This document shows, in pieces, positions 45,445-53,325 of a DNA stretch of 64,000 nucleotides. Position 1 is the stretch's first letter, and each line of letters starts with the position of its first letter. The DNA is from Rhodococcus sp. 4CII. Lineage in GTDB: Bacteria; Actinomycetota; Actinomycetes; Mycobacteriales; Mycobacteriaceae. The stretch lies in NCBI RefSeq assembly GCF_014256275.1, contig NZ_JACCFE010000002.1:744001-808000 (forward strand). The letters are read 5' to 3'. Both the position numbers and the translations under genes were made by a program. The notes under the pieces were generated by a model that ran no database searches, was not told the DNA's origin, and worked only from the letters and a program-made list of their open reading frames with translations.

Positions 45445-45860
45445 TGTTCACTCTCCATGAATTGTTCGAGCCCGTCCCGGACTGCTACTACGTCTTCGGC
45501 GGTACCCATGAGCTCGAAGCGGTACAAGTACGGAACCCTGCACTTCTGCGAAATCACGTTTCCGGCATAGCAATACGACTCGCCGAAGTTCGTATTGCCT
45601 GCAGCGATCACCCCACGGATGAGGGAGCGATTGTGCGTGTTGTTGAGGAATCTGATGACCTGCTTGGGCACGTAGCTCGTGTCCCGACCGGTCGCGGTGA
45701 TGCCGCCCCCGTAGGTCGGCAGGATCAGGACGTACGGCTCATCGACCTCGAACGTGCCCGCGCGGTCGTGCAACGGAATGCGCGTGGCCGGGACACCCAA
45801 CTTCTGAACGAAGCGATGGGTGTTCTCCGAGGCGCTGGAGAAGTACACCAGCGATGTCAT
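45402..45860 (-). CDS. nrdI: Flavodoxin-like protein for NrdF cofactor assembly
   Basis: NrdI (152 aa) is the flavodoxin that supplies oxidant for Mn(III)2-tyrosyl radical assembly in NrdF. FMN-binding loops: LVYFSSASENTHRFV, LPTYGGGITATGRDTSYVPKQV and AAGNTNFGESYCYAG. ATG at 45860. The gene lies 88 bp after nrdH and overlaps nrdE, as in the usual nrdHIE order. Confidence 0.97.
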   Translation of the reverse strand: MTSLVYFSSASENTHRFVQKLGVPATRIPLHDRAGTFEVDEPYVLILPTYGGGITATGRDTSYVPKQVIRFLNNTHNRSLIRGVIAAGNTNFGESYCYAGNVISQKCRVPYLYRFELMGTAEDVVAVRDGLEQFMESEQWHRQSQTQPRLGV

Positions 45861-45948
45861 CGGTTTCCACCATCTGGACTAGTACTACCGTTTACTGCCG
45901 CCCGGGAATCGGGTCGTTCTCCGCCTCGGGCGGTGCGATCGCCTCGCT

Positions 45949-46182
45949 TCAAGCAGCGTTTGCCGAGAGGGTCTTGATGCGGTCGGGGCGGAAGCCCGAC
46001 CAGTGCTCGTCACCGGCCACGATCACGGGCGCCTGCAGGTATCCCAGTGCCATGACGTAGTCCCGGGCTTCGGGGTCTTCGGTGATGTCGACGACGGAGT
46101 ATTCGATGCCCGCCTTGTCGAGGGCCCGGTAGGTGGCATTGCACTGAACGCAAGCGGGCTTGGTGTAGACGGTGATGCTCAT
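45949..46182 (-). CDS. nrdH: Glutaredoxin-like protein, electron donor of NrdEF
   Basis: NrdH (77 aa) has a thioredoxin-type redox site CVQC in TVYTKPACVQCNATYRALD and ends GFRPDRIKTLSANAA, both family hallmarks. It reduces the C-terminal cysteines of NrdE. ATG at 46182 with AGAGGGA upstream. It is the first gene of nrdHIE; two NrdR-like boxes lie 141-188 bp upstream. Confidence 0.97.
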   Translation of the reverse strand: MSITVYTKPACVQCNATYRALDKAGIEYSVVDITEDPEARDYVMALGYLQAPVIVAGDEHWSGFRPDRIKTLSANAA

Positions 46183-46322
46183 GAAGTCCCTCTTTCCACT
46201 GCCGAATGAAGCTGACGAAGTGTGTGTTCAGCGCACTGAGATCACCCCTGATCGAGATGGCGGTGACCCCCGATGGAGATGCTCACCGAGTCGGTTCTCG
46301 TTGTGGTCTCTCAGTGCTCAAG

Positions 46323-46338
46323 ACACTACACCTAGTGG
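46323..46338. promoter_or_regulatory. NrdR-like box 1
   Basis: ACACTACACCTAGTGG matches 12 of 16 positions of the NrdR consensus ACACWATATATWGTGT and is near-symmetrical (CACTA...TAGTG). Box 2 starts 32 bp away, the three-helical-turn spacing of NrdR pairs. Confidence 0.65.
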
Positions 46339-46354
46339 CCGACAGAAACACTTA

Positions 46355-46370
46355 ACCCGAGATGTTGTGA
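46355..46370. promoter_or_regulatory. NrdR-like box 2
   Basis: ACCCGAGATGTTGTGA matches 11 of 16 positions of the NrdR consensus, with the conserved TTGTG half best kept. It is weaker than box 1, and the call rests on the 32-bp spacing and on the ribonucleotide reductase operon downstream. Confidence 0.5.
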
Positions 46371-46706
46371 GTCACATCGATGAAATTCCCAGGTCGTAAT
46401 CTTGACGACCACAAATTTCCCACTCACGTCGGCGTGTCGCGCATCACATGTTCGGCGTGATGCCGGTCACCCCGCGGGTCGCGCTCGTGCGCTGGAGGCT
46501 CAGGGAGCCTACTTCAGCTCGGCGGACACGCCCGCATCCGTTGCGTGGACCCCGCGGACGGACCGTTCGCACCGCCTCGGACGGCCAGTCGGACGGACGC
46601 CGTCCGTACCCCTCGGCACCCACCGGGGTCCACCGCCGCGGCCCGCCCCCAAGGGCCGGCGCCGGACGTCGTGAGCACTGCACCCGGTGCGCTAGCCGGC
46701 CGGTAA

Positions 46707-46736
46707 CTACCGGGACCGGGCGTCGCGTCCCGGTAG
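46707..46736. repeat. 10-bp inverted repeat directly upstream of the siderophore-interacting protein start
   Basis: CTACCGGGAC (46707-46716) pairs with GTCCCGGTAG (46727-46736) across a 10-bp loop. It ends 9 bp before the ATG. It could be an operator or an RNA hairpin near the ribosome site. Confidence 0.6.
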
Positions 46737-46745
46737 CGTGAGCGG

Positions 46746-47570
46746 ATGCCCGAAGAGCCCCTCGATTGGTCGGCGCCCGTGGCGCGCACCCGGCGGGTGA
46801 CGCCGAACATGCAGAGGATCACCCTCGCCGGCGGAGATCTCGGCCGATTCGAATCCAGCGGGATACCCGACGAGCGGCTGCTCCTCGCGTTCCCACCGGA
46901 CGGCGCGGAGAAGCGCAGTTACACCGTGCGCCGCTGGGATCCGGATGCCCTGGAGATGGACATCGACTTCGCCGTCCACGCGGGCGGGACCGCTGCGCAC
47001 TGGGCCGCGAGCGCACGCCCGGGCGACAGGCTCGGGTTCTCCACCGCCTCGGGGTGGTACACGCCGCCCACCGATGCGCAGTGGCAGCTCCTGCTCGCCG
47101 ACATGACGGCACTGCCCGCCGTCGGCCGGATCATCGAGGAACTACCCGGTTCGGCTCGCGTGCACGTGATCGCGGAGGTCACCACACCAGACGACCGACA
47201 GCAGTTCACCACGGATGCCGCACTGACCGTGACCTGGCTGCACGGGAGCGGCAACGGCGCCGGGGACAGCGTGCTCGCCGAGGCGGCCCGCGACTGGTCG
47301 CGACCGGATGCGCCGGGCTACGTGTGGTTCGCGGGCGAGGCCACGGTGTCTCGGGTGGTACGGCGCTGGTTGCGACACGACCTGGGCTGGCCCGCGGAGC
47401 GGTACGACGTCATCGGCTATTGGCGCGACAACAAGGAGGAGTGGATCGCGCGGTACGAGACGGTGCGCGAACAGATAGAAGCCGCCAGGGATTCTGCCCT
47501 GGCGGCCGGTGACGACTTCGACTCGGTGCGGGACGCCGTCGACGCAGCCCTGGATCGGACCGGGCTGTAG
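46746..47570 (+). CDS. Siderophore-interacting FAD protein (ViuB/SIP family)
   Basis: A 274-aa cytoplasmic flavoprotein that reduces Fe(III)-siderophores with NAD(P)H. The FAD motif is PDGAEKRSYTVRRWDPDALEMDIDF. The NADPH part includes LLADMTALPAVGRIIEELP and YVWFAGEATVSRVVRRWLRHDLG; the C-terminus GYWRDNKEEW is typical. Unlike the lipoproteins above, no clear iron box precedes it; an inverted repeat does. It stands alone on its strand. Confidence 0.93.
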   Translation: MPEEPLDWSAPVARTRRVTPNMQRITLAGGDLGRFESSGIPDERLLLAFPPDGAEKRSYTVRRWDPDALEMDIDFAVHAGGTAAHWAASARPGDRLGFSTASGWYTPPTDAQWQLLLADMTALPAVGRIIEELPGSARVHVIAEVTTPDDRQQFTTDAALTVTWLHGSGNGAGDSVLAEAARDWSRPDAPGYVWFAGEATVSRVVRRWLRHDLGWPAERYDVIGYWRDNKEEWIARYETVREQIEAARDSALAAGDDFDSVRDAVDAALDRTGL

Positions 47571-47600
47571 CGCCGACGACATCCCGCGCGCGAGGGACCG

Positions 47601-48164
47601 TCAGGCGTCGACGAGCTGCTTCGTGGCGTCGACGAGGCTGGCGACGACGCCGGCGACCTGCTGCGCGACCTCGGCGTTCTCGCGCGGGTGACGGTCACCG
47701 AACTTGTCGATGGTGCCGCCGATGGCAAGGGTGACGTCCTCGAGGACCTTTCCGCCGGCGATGCGGACGGCCTTGCGGGTGTCTTCGTGCGCCCACTGTG
47801 CGCCGTTGCCGCTGGGCGAGGCGCTGATGACGGCGACGGGCTTGTCCTTCACGGCGCCGGTGCCGTACGGCCGCGAGATCCAGTCGATGGCGTTCTTGAG
47901 AACGGCGGGGATGGTGCCGTTGTACTCGGGCGTCAGGAGCAGCAGCGCATCGGCGTGGCCTGCGGCGTCACGCAGCGCCTCGACGGCGGGAATGGAACCG
48001 GCGACGTCGATGTCTTCGTTGTAGAAGGGAACCTCTCCGAGTCCGTCGAACACGATCACCTCGGCACCCTCGGGCGCCACGGCGACCGCGGTCTCGGCGA
48101 GCTGACGGTTGACCGAGGCGGCGCGCAGGCTGCCGACGAGAACGAGAACGTTGGTCTGTGACAT
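47601..48164 (-). CDS. NADPH-dependent FMN reductase
   Basis: A 187-aa flavodoxin-fold oxidoreductase (FMN_red family). FMN-binding N-terminus VLVLVGSLRAASVNRQLAETA; active-site segment LLLTPEYNGTIPAVLKNAIDWISRPYG and SASPSGNGAQWAHEDTRKAV. ATG at 48164; the longer frame includes the promoter. It is divergent from a TetR regulator, whose probable operator lies between them, so it is likely its target. Physiological substrate (quinone, chromate, azo dye, FMN) unknown. Confidence 0.93.
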   Translation of the reverse strand: MSQTNVLVLVGSLRAASVNRQLAETAVAVAPEGAEVIVFDGLGEVPFYNEDIDVAGSIPAVEALRDAAGHADALLLLTPEYNGTIPAVLKNAIDWISRPYGTGAVKDKPVAVISASPSGNGAQWAHEDTRKAVRIAGGKVLEDVTLAIGGTIDKFGDRHPRENAEVAQQVAGVVASLVDATKQLVDA

Positions 48165-48216
48165 GTCAATAATCCTTCGATGGTGCGTAGGGCGACTCGC
48201 GAACATGTATACCAAC

Positions 48217-48238
48217 TAAACGGACCGTGGTCCACTTA
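48217..48238. promoter_or_regulatory. Probable TetR-family operator
   Basis: A palindrome with GGACC-GT-GGTCC core (48222-48233) flanked by TAA and TTA (48217-48219/48236-48238). It lies between the divergent FMN reductase (53 bp upstream of its start) and TetR genes (28 bp), a usual position for autoregulation. Confidence 0.65.
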
Positions 48239-48265
48239 TGTTCCCGTCACGGTAGGATGCGAAGC

Positions 48266-48865
48266 GTGACCAGCCCCCTCCTGCCCCAGATCGGAGTCGA
48301 TCCCCCCGAACGCGGAGACGCCGCACGCAACCGCCGCCTCCTGCTCGATGCGGCTGCGCTACTGGTGGCCGAGCGGGGAGTCGACGCCGTCACCATGGAC
48401 GCCGTCGCCTGCAAGGCCGGTGTGGGCAAGGGCACAGTGTTCCGCCGGTTCGGCAGCCGGTCCGGTCTCATGCACGCACTTCTCGACCACACCGAACGCG
48501 AACTCCAGCAGGGCTTCATGTTCGGTCCCCCGCCCCTCGGGCCCGGCGCCGACCCGATCGACCGCCTGATCGCCTTCGGCCACGCCCGCATCGCGATCGT
48601 CGAGGTACAGGGCGAGGTGCAACGCGCCGCGGAGAACTCCCTCGAGTTCCGTTTCGCCGCACCCGCGCGGGCGGTCTCGGTGCACCACGTCGTGTCCCTG
48701 CTCCGCGCCGCGGGGGTGCAGGGCGACCACCAACTGCTCGCCTGCTCGCTCCTCGCGCCGCTCGAGGCCACCCTGGTGCTGCACGAACTGCGCGACCTCG
48801 GGATGTCGGTGGAGCGTCTCGGCAACGCCTGGGAGGACCTGATCCGGCGCGTCACCCGATCGTGA
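48266..48865 (+). CDS. TetR-family transcriptional regulator
   Basis: A 199-aa regulator (ATG at 48257 is an alternative start, 9 bp earlier). The N-terminal HTH is ARNRRLLLDAAALLVAERGVDAVTMDAVACKAGVGKGTVFRRFGSRSGLMHAL. The ligand-binding domain includes MFGPPPLGPGADPIDRLIAFGHARI. It is divergent from the FMN reductase gene and probably represses it and itself through the palindrome between them. Ligand unknown. Confidence 0.93.
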   Translation: MTSPLLPQIGVDPPERGDAARNRRLLLDAAALLVAERGVDAVTMDAVACKAGVGKGTVFRRFGSRSGLMHALLDHTERELQQGFMFGPPPLGPGADPIDRLIAFGHARIAIVEVQGEVQRAAENSLEFRFAAPARAVSVHHVVSLLRAAGVQGDHQLLACSLLAPLEATLVLHELRDLGMSVERLGNAWEDLIRRVTRS

Positions 48866-48899
48866 ATCCGGATCGCGACAATCTGTCTAACCTCGGGGA

Positions 48900-49670
48900 A
48901 TGCGCACCACCGCCGTCACTCTCGCGTTCCTGACGTTCGCCTCGCTCACCGCGTGCGGCGGGGAGGATCAGACCGCGCCGCCGGATCCGTCGGGCCGCAC
49001 ATTCGTCTCCACCTCCGTCGAAGGCGATCCCATTCCCGGCGGTGGGCCGCTCGTGCTCGGGTTCACCGACACGGGACGCGTCTCCGTCGAGGCAGGGTGC
49101 AATCAGGGCAGCGCCGACGTCGATCTGTCCGGCGGGAAGGTGGTGGCAGGCCCGCTCGCGATGACGCTGATGGCGTGCCCGGGAGAGGCGGCCGGCGCGG
49201 ACGCCTGGGTGACGGGACTCCTGGACGCGCAACCGACCTGGACCCTCGACGGCGACCGGCTCACCCTGACCACGGCCACCGGTGCGGTGACGCTGACCGA
49301 CGAGCGGGTCGCCCGGCCGGATCGGCCCGTCGTCGGGACCACCTGGACGGTGACGGCGCTGATCAGCCCGGATGCGGTCACGACGACAGCGGCGCTCGAG
49401 CGGACCGCGCCCCAGATGCTGATCGCGAACGACGGTTCCGCGTCCGGGTTCACCGGCTGCAACCAGATGCGCGGGTCCGCGGACGTGCAGCGGGGTTCGA
49501 TCACGTTCGGGCCGTGGGCCACCACCCGGATGGCCTGCCCCCCGGACGTCACCGAGGTCGAGCGTGCGGTTCTCGCCGCGCTGACCGGAGAAACGACCTA
49601 CAGCGTCCGTTCGGACACGTTGCGGGTGACCAACGCCGACGGGTTCGGGTTGACGTTCCGGGCGAGTTAG
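48900..49670 (+). CDS. META-domain lipoprotein (two HslJ-like domains)
   Basis: A 256-aa exported protein. The signal ends in the lipobox LTAC (Cys about 19). Two META/HslJ-type domains follow (about 30-130 and 135-250); each has the GCN motif (EAGCNQGSADV; TGCNQMRGSADV) and a MAC motif (LMACPGEAAG; RMACPPDVTE). Such domains are found in heat-shock protein HslJ and are linked to motility or stress; the role here is unknown. It is convergent with the nucleosidase gene, sharing 4 bp at the stops. Confidence 0.88.
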   Translation: MRTTAVTLAFLTFASLTACGGEDQTAPPDPSGRTFVSTSVEGDPIPGGGPLVLGFTDTGRVSVEAGCNQGSADVDLSGGKVVAGPLAMTLMACPGEAAGADAWVTGLLDAQPTWTLDGDRLTLTTATGAVTLTDERVARPDRPVVGTTWTVTALISPDAVTTTAALERTAPQMLIANDGSASGFTGCNQMRGSADVQRGSITFGPWATTRMACPPDVTEVERAVLAALTGETTYSVRSDTLRVTNADGFGLTFRAS

Positions 49671-50218
49671 AGGGCCGCGAGCCAGGCGCCCAGTGCCCGG
49701 GCGCTCCCATCGATCCGGGCGGGCCAGTCCAGGGCGGAATCGTCGGCCGCGTCACTGACGTGTTTGACCAGCCGGCACCGGGCACCGCTGCGGGCGCTGG
49801 CGTAGGCGACGGCGAACCCTTCCATGTCCACGAGGTCGGCTCGCCGGGCCAGGACGTCGCGCACGGCGGCATCCGCCACGAACAGATCGCCGGTCGCGAG
49901 CACGGAACCGTCGCCGTCCGGCAGGTCGAGGAGGTCGGCGACCTCGTGTCCGAGAGCGCGGATGGCGTCGCCGCTGATGTCGTGGTTCAGCACGGTCGAC
50001 GGCGTGAACAGGCCGCTGTGATGCTCGTGCAACGCACCCGCGGTGCCGATGTTGACGACGAGCGGCCTGTCCGTCCGCGGGTAGTCGGCGAGGGCGGACG
50101 CCACGGCCACGGCAGCGCTCACCTTGCCGATGCCGGTGATCAGCACCTCGAACTCGGACGGGACGTGCACGGCCTCCGCCTTGGTCGCGCTGACCACCAG
50201 GACGTCCGATCTACTCAT
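49667..50218 (-). CDS. Nucleosidase (nucleoside phosphorylase superfamily)
   Basis: A 183-aa protein of the MTA/SAH nucleosidase-like superfamily. VVNIGTAGALHEHHSGLFTPSTV is the purine-nucleosidase core, and ADLVDMEGFAVAYASARSGARCRLVKHVSDAADD includes the Met-Glu substrate loop and the catalytic Asp region. It is shorter than Pfs and has no signal peptide. The substrate may be methylthioadenosine, S-adenosylhomocysteine or another nucleoside. The stops of this gene and the META gene overlap by 4 bp. Confidence 0.85.
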   Translation of the reverse strand: MSRSDVLVVSATKAEAVHVPSEFEVLITGIGKVSAAVAVASALADYPRTDRPLVVNIGTAGALHEHHSGLFTPSTVLNHDISGDAIRALGHEVADLLDLPDGDGSVLATGDLFVADAAVRDVLARRADLVDMEGFAVAYASARSGARCRLVKHVSDAADDSALDWPARIDGSARALGAWLAAL

Positions 50219-50268
50219 GCGCGGAACCGTACCCTGCGCTCGTCAGGGGCACTCGCTAGAGTTCTGTC

Positions 50269-51108
50269 ATGTCGAATCTACGTGCGCAGATCCTCGAGGA
50301 ACTCGGTGCCCGGCCCACCATCGACGCGGCCGAGGAGATCCGAAAGCGCGTTCAGTTCCTGAAGGACTATCTGCTGTCGACCCCGGCCACGGGCTTCGTC
50401 CTGGGGATCAGCGGCGGTCAGGACAGCACCCTCACCGGACGTCTCGCGCAGCTCGCGGCGACCGAGCTCCGCAAGGAGGGCCACGACGCCGAGTTCGTTG
50501 CCGTCCGACTCCCCTACGGCACCCAGGCCGACGAGTCGGATGCGCAGATCTCCCTCGACTTCATCAAGCCCGACCGGTCGGTGGTCGTCAACGTGAAGCC
50601 CGGTGCGGACGCCACCGCGAAGGAATCGTCCGAGGCGCTGCGCGACATCATCGGCGACGGCGGAGCACTGCGCGATTTCGTCCGCGGCAACATCAAGGCC
50701 CGCGAGCGCATGGTGATCCAGTACTCCATCGCCGGACAACTCGGATACCTCGTCCTCGGCACCGATCACGCCGCCGAGGCGATCACCGGATTCTTCACCA
50801 AGTACGGCGACGGCGGCGTGGACGTCACCCCCCTCACCGGGTTGTCCAAGCGCCAGGGCGCGGCCCTCCTGCGCGAACTCGGCGCACCCGAGAGCACGTG
50901 GAAGAAGGTTCCCACCGCCGACCTCGAGGACGATCGTCCCGCCCTCCCCGACGAGGAGGCGCTGGGAGTGACGTACGCGCAGATCGACGACTACCTCGAG
51001 GGCAAGGACGTGCCGGACGCCGTCGCCGAGAAGCTCGAGGCGATGTTCCTCGGCACCCGGCACAAGCGGACGGTCCCGGTGACGCCGCTCGACACCTGGT
51101 GGCGGTGA
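50269..51108 (+). CDS. nadE: NH3-dependent NAD+ synthetase
   Basis: NadE (279 aa) amidates deamido-NAD+ with ammonia and ATP. The PP-loop FVLGISGGQDSTLTGRLAQLA and the motif GTDHAAEAITGFFTKYGDGGVDVTPLTGLSKRQG are diagnostic. There is no N-terminal glutaminase domain, so free ammonia is used, unlike the mycobacterial glutamine-dependent NadE. The stop is 4 bp before the SDR gene. Confidence 0.96.
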   Translation: MSNLRAQILEELGARPTIDAAEEIRKRVQFLKDYLLSTPATGFVLGISGGQDSTLTGRLAQLAATELRKEGHDAEFVAVRLPYGTQADESDAQISLDFIKPDRSVVVNVKPGADATAKESSEALRDIIGDGGALRDFVRGNIKARERMVIQYSIAGQLGYLVLGTDHAAEAITGFFTKYGDGGVDVTPLTGLSKRQGAALLRELGAPESTWKKVPTADLEDDRPALPDEEALGVTYAQIDDYLEGKDVPDAVAEKLEAMFLGTRHKRTVPVTPLDTWWR

Positions 51109-51112
51109 CCCG

Positions 51113-51898
51113 ATGGTCCAGGCGCTGGTCGTGGGCGGTACCGGCACGGCGGGTCGGCAGGTAGTCAAGGAGTTCCTTGCGCGCGGCCACTCGGTCCGGG
51201 TCCTGACCCGGCACGGCGGTGCCCCCGGAAGCGAAATCGTCCATTTCCACGGCGATCTCGTCACCGGTGACGGCCTCGCGGAGGCTCTCGACGGCGTCGA
51301 CGTGGTGGTCGACACCACCGATGGCAAGACCCGTGGCACGCGGGCCGTGCTCGAGCGGGGCAGCGAGAACCTGCTCGCCACCGCGGACGGCGCCGGCGTG
51401 CGACGCGCCGTCCTCCTCTCCATCGTCAACGTCGATCGGAGCGAATTCGCGTACTACCAGGCGAAGCGCAAGCAGGAACTGGTGTACGAGAACGCGTCGA
51501 TGGACACGACGGTCGTGCGGGCCACCCAGTTCCACGACTTCATTCCCATGATCGCGAAGCCGGCGAGCAGGGTCGGAGTGATTCCCGCCTTCTCCAAGAC
51601 GAGTTTCCAGACCATCGATACCCGGGACGTCGCGACCGCACTGGTCGACGCCGCCCTGGCCACCGAGCCGTCCCCGGACGGCCCGATCACCATCGGCGGC
51701 CCCGAGGTGCGCACCGCCCGCGACCTCACGACGGCGTGGAAGAAGGCCACGGGCACGCACGGTGTCGTCGTGACCGTCCCGCTCCCCGGCGCGATGGGGA
51801 AATTCCTGCGGGACGGGTCGAACCTGGTGCCCGACAATCAGTTCGGAACGATCACCTTCAACCGGTGGCTGTCCGACGCCGCCCGCGCGCAGGCCTAG
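51113..51898 (+). CDS. NmrA/atypical SDR-like NAD(P)-binding protein
   Basis: A 261-aa Rossmann-fold protein. ALVVGGTGTAGRQVVKEFLARGHSVRVLTR is the NAD(P)-binding loop, and the active-site Tyr of classical SDRs is not conserved, as in NmrA-like proteins (VNVDRSEFAYYQAKRKQELVYEN). It follows nadE with a 4-bp gap and converges with moaD, sharing the CTAG at their stops. Enzymatic activity unproven. Confidence 0.88.
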   Translation: MVQALVVGGTGTAGRQVVKEFLARGHSVRVLTRHGGAPGSEIVHFHGDLVTGDGLAEALDGVDVVVDTTDGKTRGTRAVLERGSENLLATADGAGVRRAVLLSIVNVDRSEFAYYQAKRKQELVYENASMDTTVVRATQFHDFIPMIAKPASRVGVIPAFSKTSFQTIDTRDVATALVDAALATEPSPDGPITIGGPEVRTARDLTTAWKKATGTHGVVVTVPLPGAMGKFLRDGSNLVPDNQFGTITFNRWLSDAARAQA

Positions 51899-52152
51899 CC
51901 GCCGGCGAACGGCGGCAGCACATCCACCTGGGCGCCTGCCGTCCGGGTGAGATCGCGCGTCAGTTCGGAATCGACGAGAAACGCCGAGACCGACAGCACC
52001 TGCTGCATGTCGGGACCGTACTTGGCGAGGAGAAGTTCTTTCACCTGGGCGAGGTCTGCGGTCGCGGGGAGATCGAGAGTCTCCTTGGTGCACCCCGCGG
52101 CGTCGGCGGCGGCGGCGAAATACCGAACCGAGATACCCGTCACGTCAACCAC
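51895..52152 (-). CDS. moaD: Molybdopterin synthase small subunit
   Basis: MoaD (85 aa) is the ubiquitin-like sulfur carrier of molybdopterin synthase, partner of MoaE. VRYFAAAADAAGCTKETLDL and the C-terminal DVLPPFAGG (diglycine to be thiocarboxylated) are diagnostic. GTG at 52152 has GGGAG 7 nt upstream and overlaps the moaA stop; a second GTG at 52143 is possible. It is the second gene of moaA-moaD. Confidence 0.93.
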   Translation of the reverse strand: MVDVTGISVRYFAAAADAAGCTKETLDLPATADLAQVKELLLAKYGPDMQQVLSVSAFLVDSELTRDLTRTAGAQVDVLPPFAGG

Positions 52153-53200
52153 CGATTGCTCCCATACTGCGTTCCGGCGGAGCGAAACCGTCCGCGTTGA
52201 TTCCGTGCCCTGCCCACTTGTTCCACATCGCGCCGCGCCACAACTGCGCCAGCTCCTCGTCGTCCGCACCCGACCGCAGCGCCGCCCGCAGGTCGATCTC
52301 CTGATCGCTGAACAGGCACGACCGTACCGTTCCCTCGGCGGTGAGCCTGGTGCGATCGCAGTCGGCGCAGAACGACCTGGTGACGGACGCAATGATCCCG
52401 ACCGTGGCCGGACCACCGTCGACGAGCCACTCCTCGGCCGGTGCCGACGGGTCGTCCCGGCCGTGTTCGGTGAGCGTGAACCGCTCGCCGAGGACGGCCA
52501 GTAACCGGTCGGCGGTGACCATGTTCTCGCGTGCCCACTCGTGATCGGCATCGAGCGGCATCTCCTCGATGAACCGTAGCGTGACGCCCTCGCGCAGGCA
52601 CCATTCCAGGAGATCGGCCGCGCCGCTGAGCGTTTCGGGCATCAGCACCGCATTGATCTTCATCGGCGCCAGTCCGGCTCTGGCGGCGGCTCGGATACCG
52701 GCCATCACCGACGGCAGTCGGTCCCGCCTCGTCAGCCGCGCGAAGTGCTCGCGATCGACCGAATCGAGGGAGACATTGACCCGTGTCAGACCTGCACGCG
52801 CGAGCCCGGCCGCGCGGTGCTCGAGACCGACCGCGTTGGTGGTCATCGCCAGCGGGATACCCGGCACGCGCGCGGCGCATCCGGCGATCATCTGCTCGAG
52901 GTCCACCCGCATCAGCGGTTCGCCCCCGGTGAACCGGACCTCGCGCACGCCGAGGCGATGGACGGCGATGTCGACGAGCCGGACGATCTCGTTCGCGGTG
53001 AGCAGGTTCTGCGCCGGAATCGCGGGCAGGCCCTCCTCGGGCATGCAGTACGTGCAGCGCAGCGAACACTTCTCGGTGATGGACACCCGCAGGTCCCGCG
53101 CGACGCGGCCGAACCGGTCGACCAGCTGGTCGACGTCCGGTCTGCCGACGAGCGAGACCGACGACCGGACGGACGGGATACCCATCTCCACTGTCGTCAT
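52145..53200 (-). CDS. moaA: GTP 3',8-cyclase (molybdenum cofactor)
   Basis: MoaA (351 aa) is the radical-SAM enzyme that starts molybdopterin synthesis from GTP. The first [4Fe-4S] motif is CSLRCTYC (Cys45, 49, 52); the second cluster is in CADCDRTRLTAEGTVRSC. GGEPLMR and the C-terminal Gly-Gly (SMGAIGG) are conserved. ATG at 53200 with GGGAAAGG upstream; the longer frame adds 17 residues. It is divergent from moeA. No obvious Moco riboswitch precedes it. Confidence 0.97.
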   Translation of the reverse strand: MTTVEMGIPSVRSSVSLVGRPDVDQLVDRFGRVARDLRVSITEKCSLRCTYCMPEEGLPAIPAQNLLTANEIVRLVDIAVHRLGVREVRFTGGEPLMRVDLEQMIAGCAARVPGIPLAMTTNAVGLEHRAAGLARAGLTRVNVSLDSVDREHFARLTRRDRLPSVMAGIRAAARAGLAPMKINAVLMPETLSGAADLLEWCLREGVTLRFIEEMPLDADHEWARENMVTADRLLAVLGERFTLTEHGRDDPSAPAEEWLVDGGPATVGIIASVTRSFCADCDRTRLTAEGTVRSCLFSDQEIDLRAALRSGADDEELAQLWRGAMWNKWAGHGINADGFAPPERSMGAIGG

Positions 53201-53325
53201 CGAATTGCCTTTCCCTGCATCTGTCCAGTATGCCGCTAAGGGGGTGATCACTGTGTGACGCGGTGCACTCTCGTCGCGTCTCTGGAGGCGTGCCTAGGAT
53301 TGGTGACCATGGCCGGAGGAATATC

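Larger units (their letters stand above)
46183..46745. other. Intergenic region upstream of nrdH and of the siderophore-interacting protein gene
   Basis: About 560 bp without a credible gene. The part from 46183 to 46400 is AT-richer than its surroundings and holds the two NrdR-like boxes. The part from 46440 to 46740 is GC-rich with short non-protein-like frames and an inverted repeat next to the flavoprotein start. Confidence 0.7.

Noticed and set aside
43234..45570. 778-aa plus-strand frame opposite nrdE
   Set aside because: Antisense shadow of nrdE caused by codon bias; composition is Val/Leu/Asp/Arg-rich and not protein-like.
46440..46745. Small ORFs between nrdH and the siderophore-interacting protein gene
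   Set aside because: Several overlapping frames in all directions, none with a plausible start, Shine-Dalgarno or domain.
53201..53325. Molybdenum cofactor riboswitch between moaA and moeA
   Set aside because: The 125-bp gap is short and I see no convincing conserved multi-stem fold.
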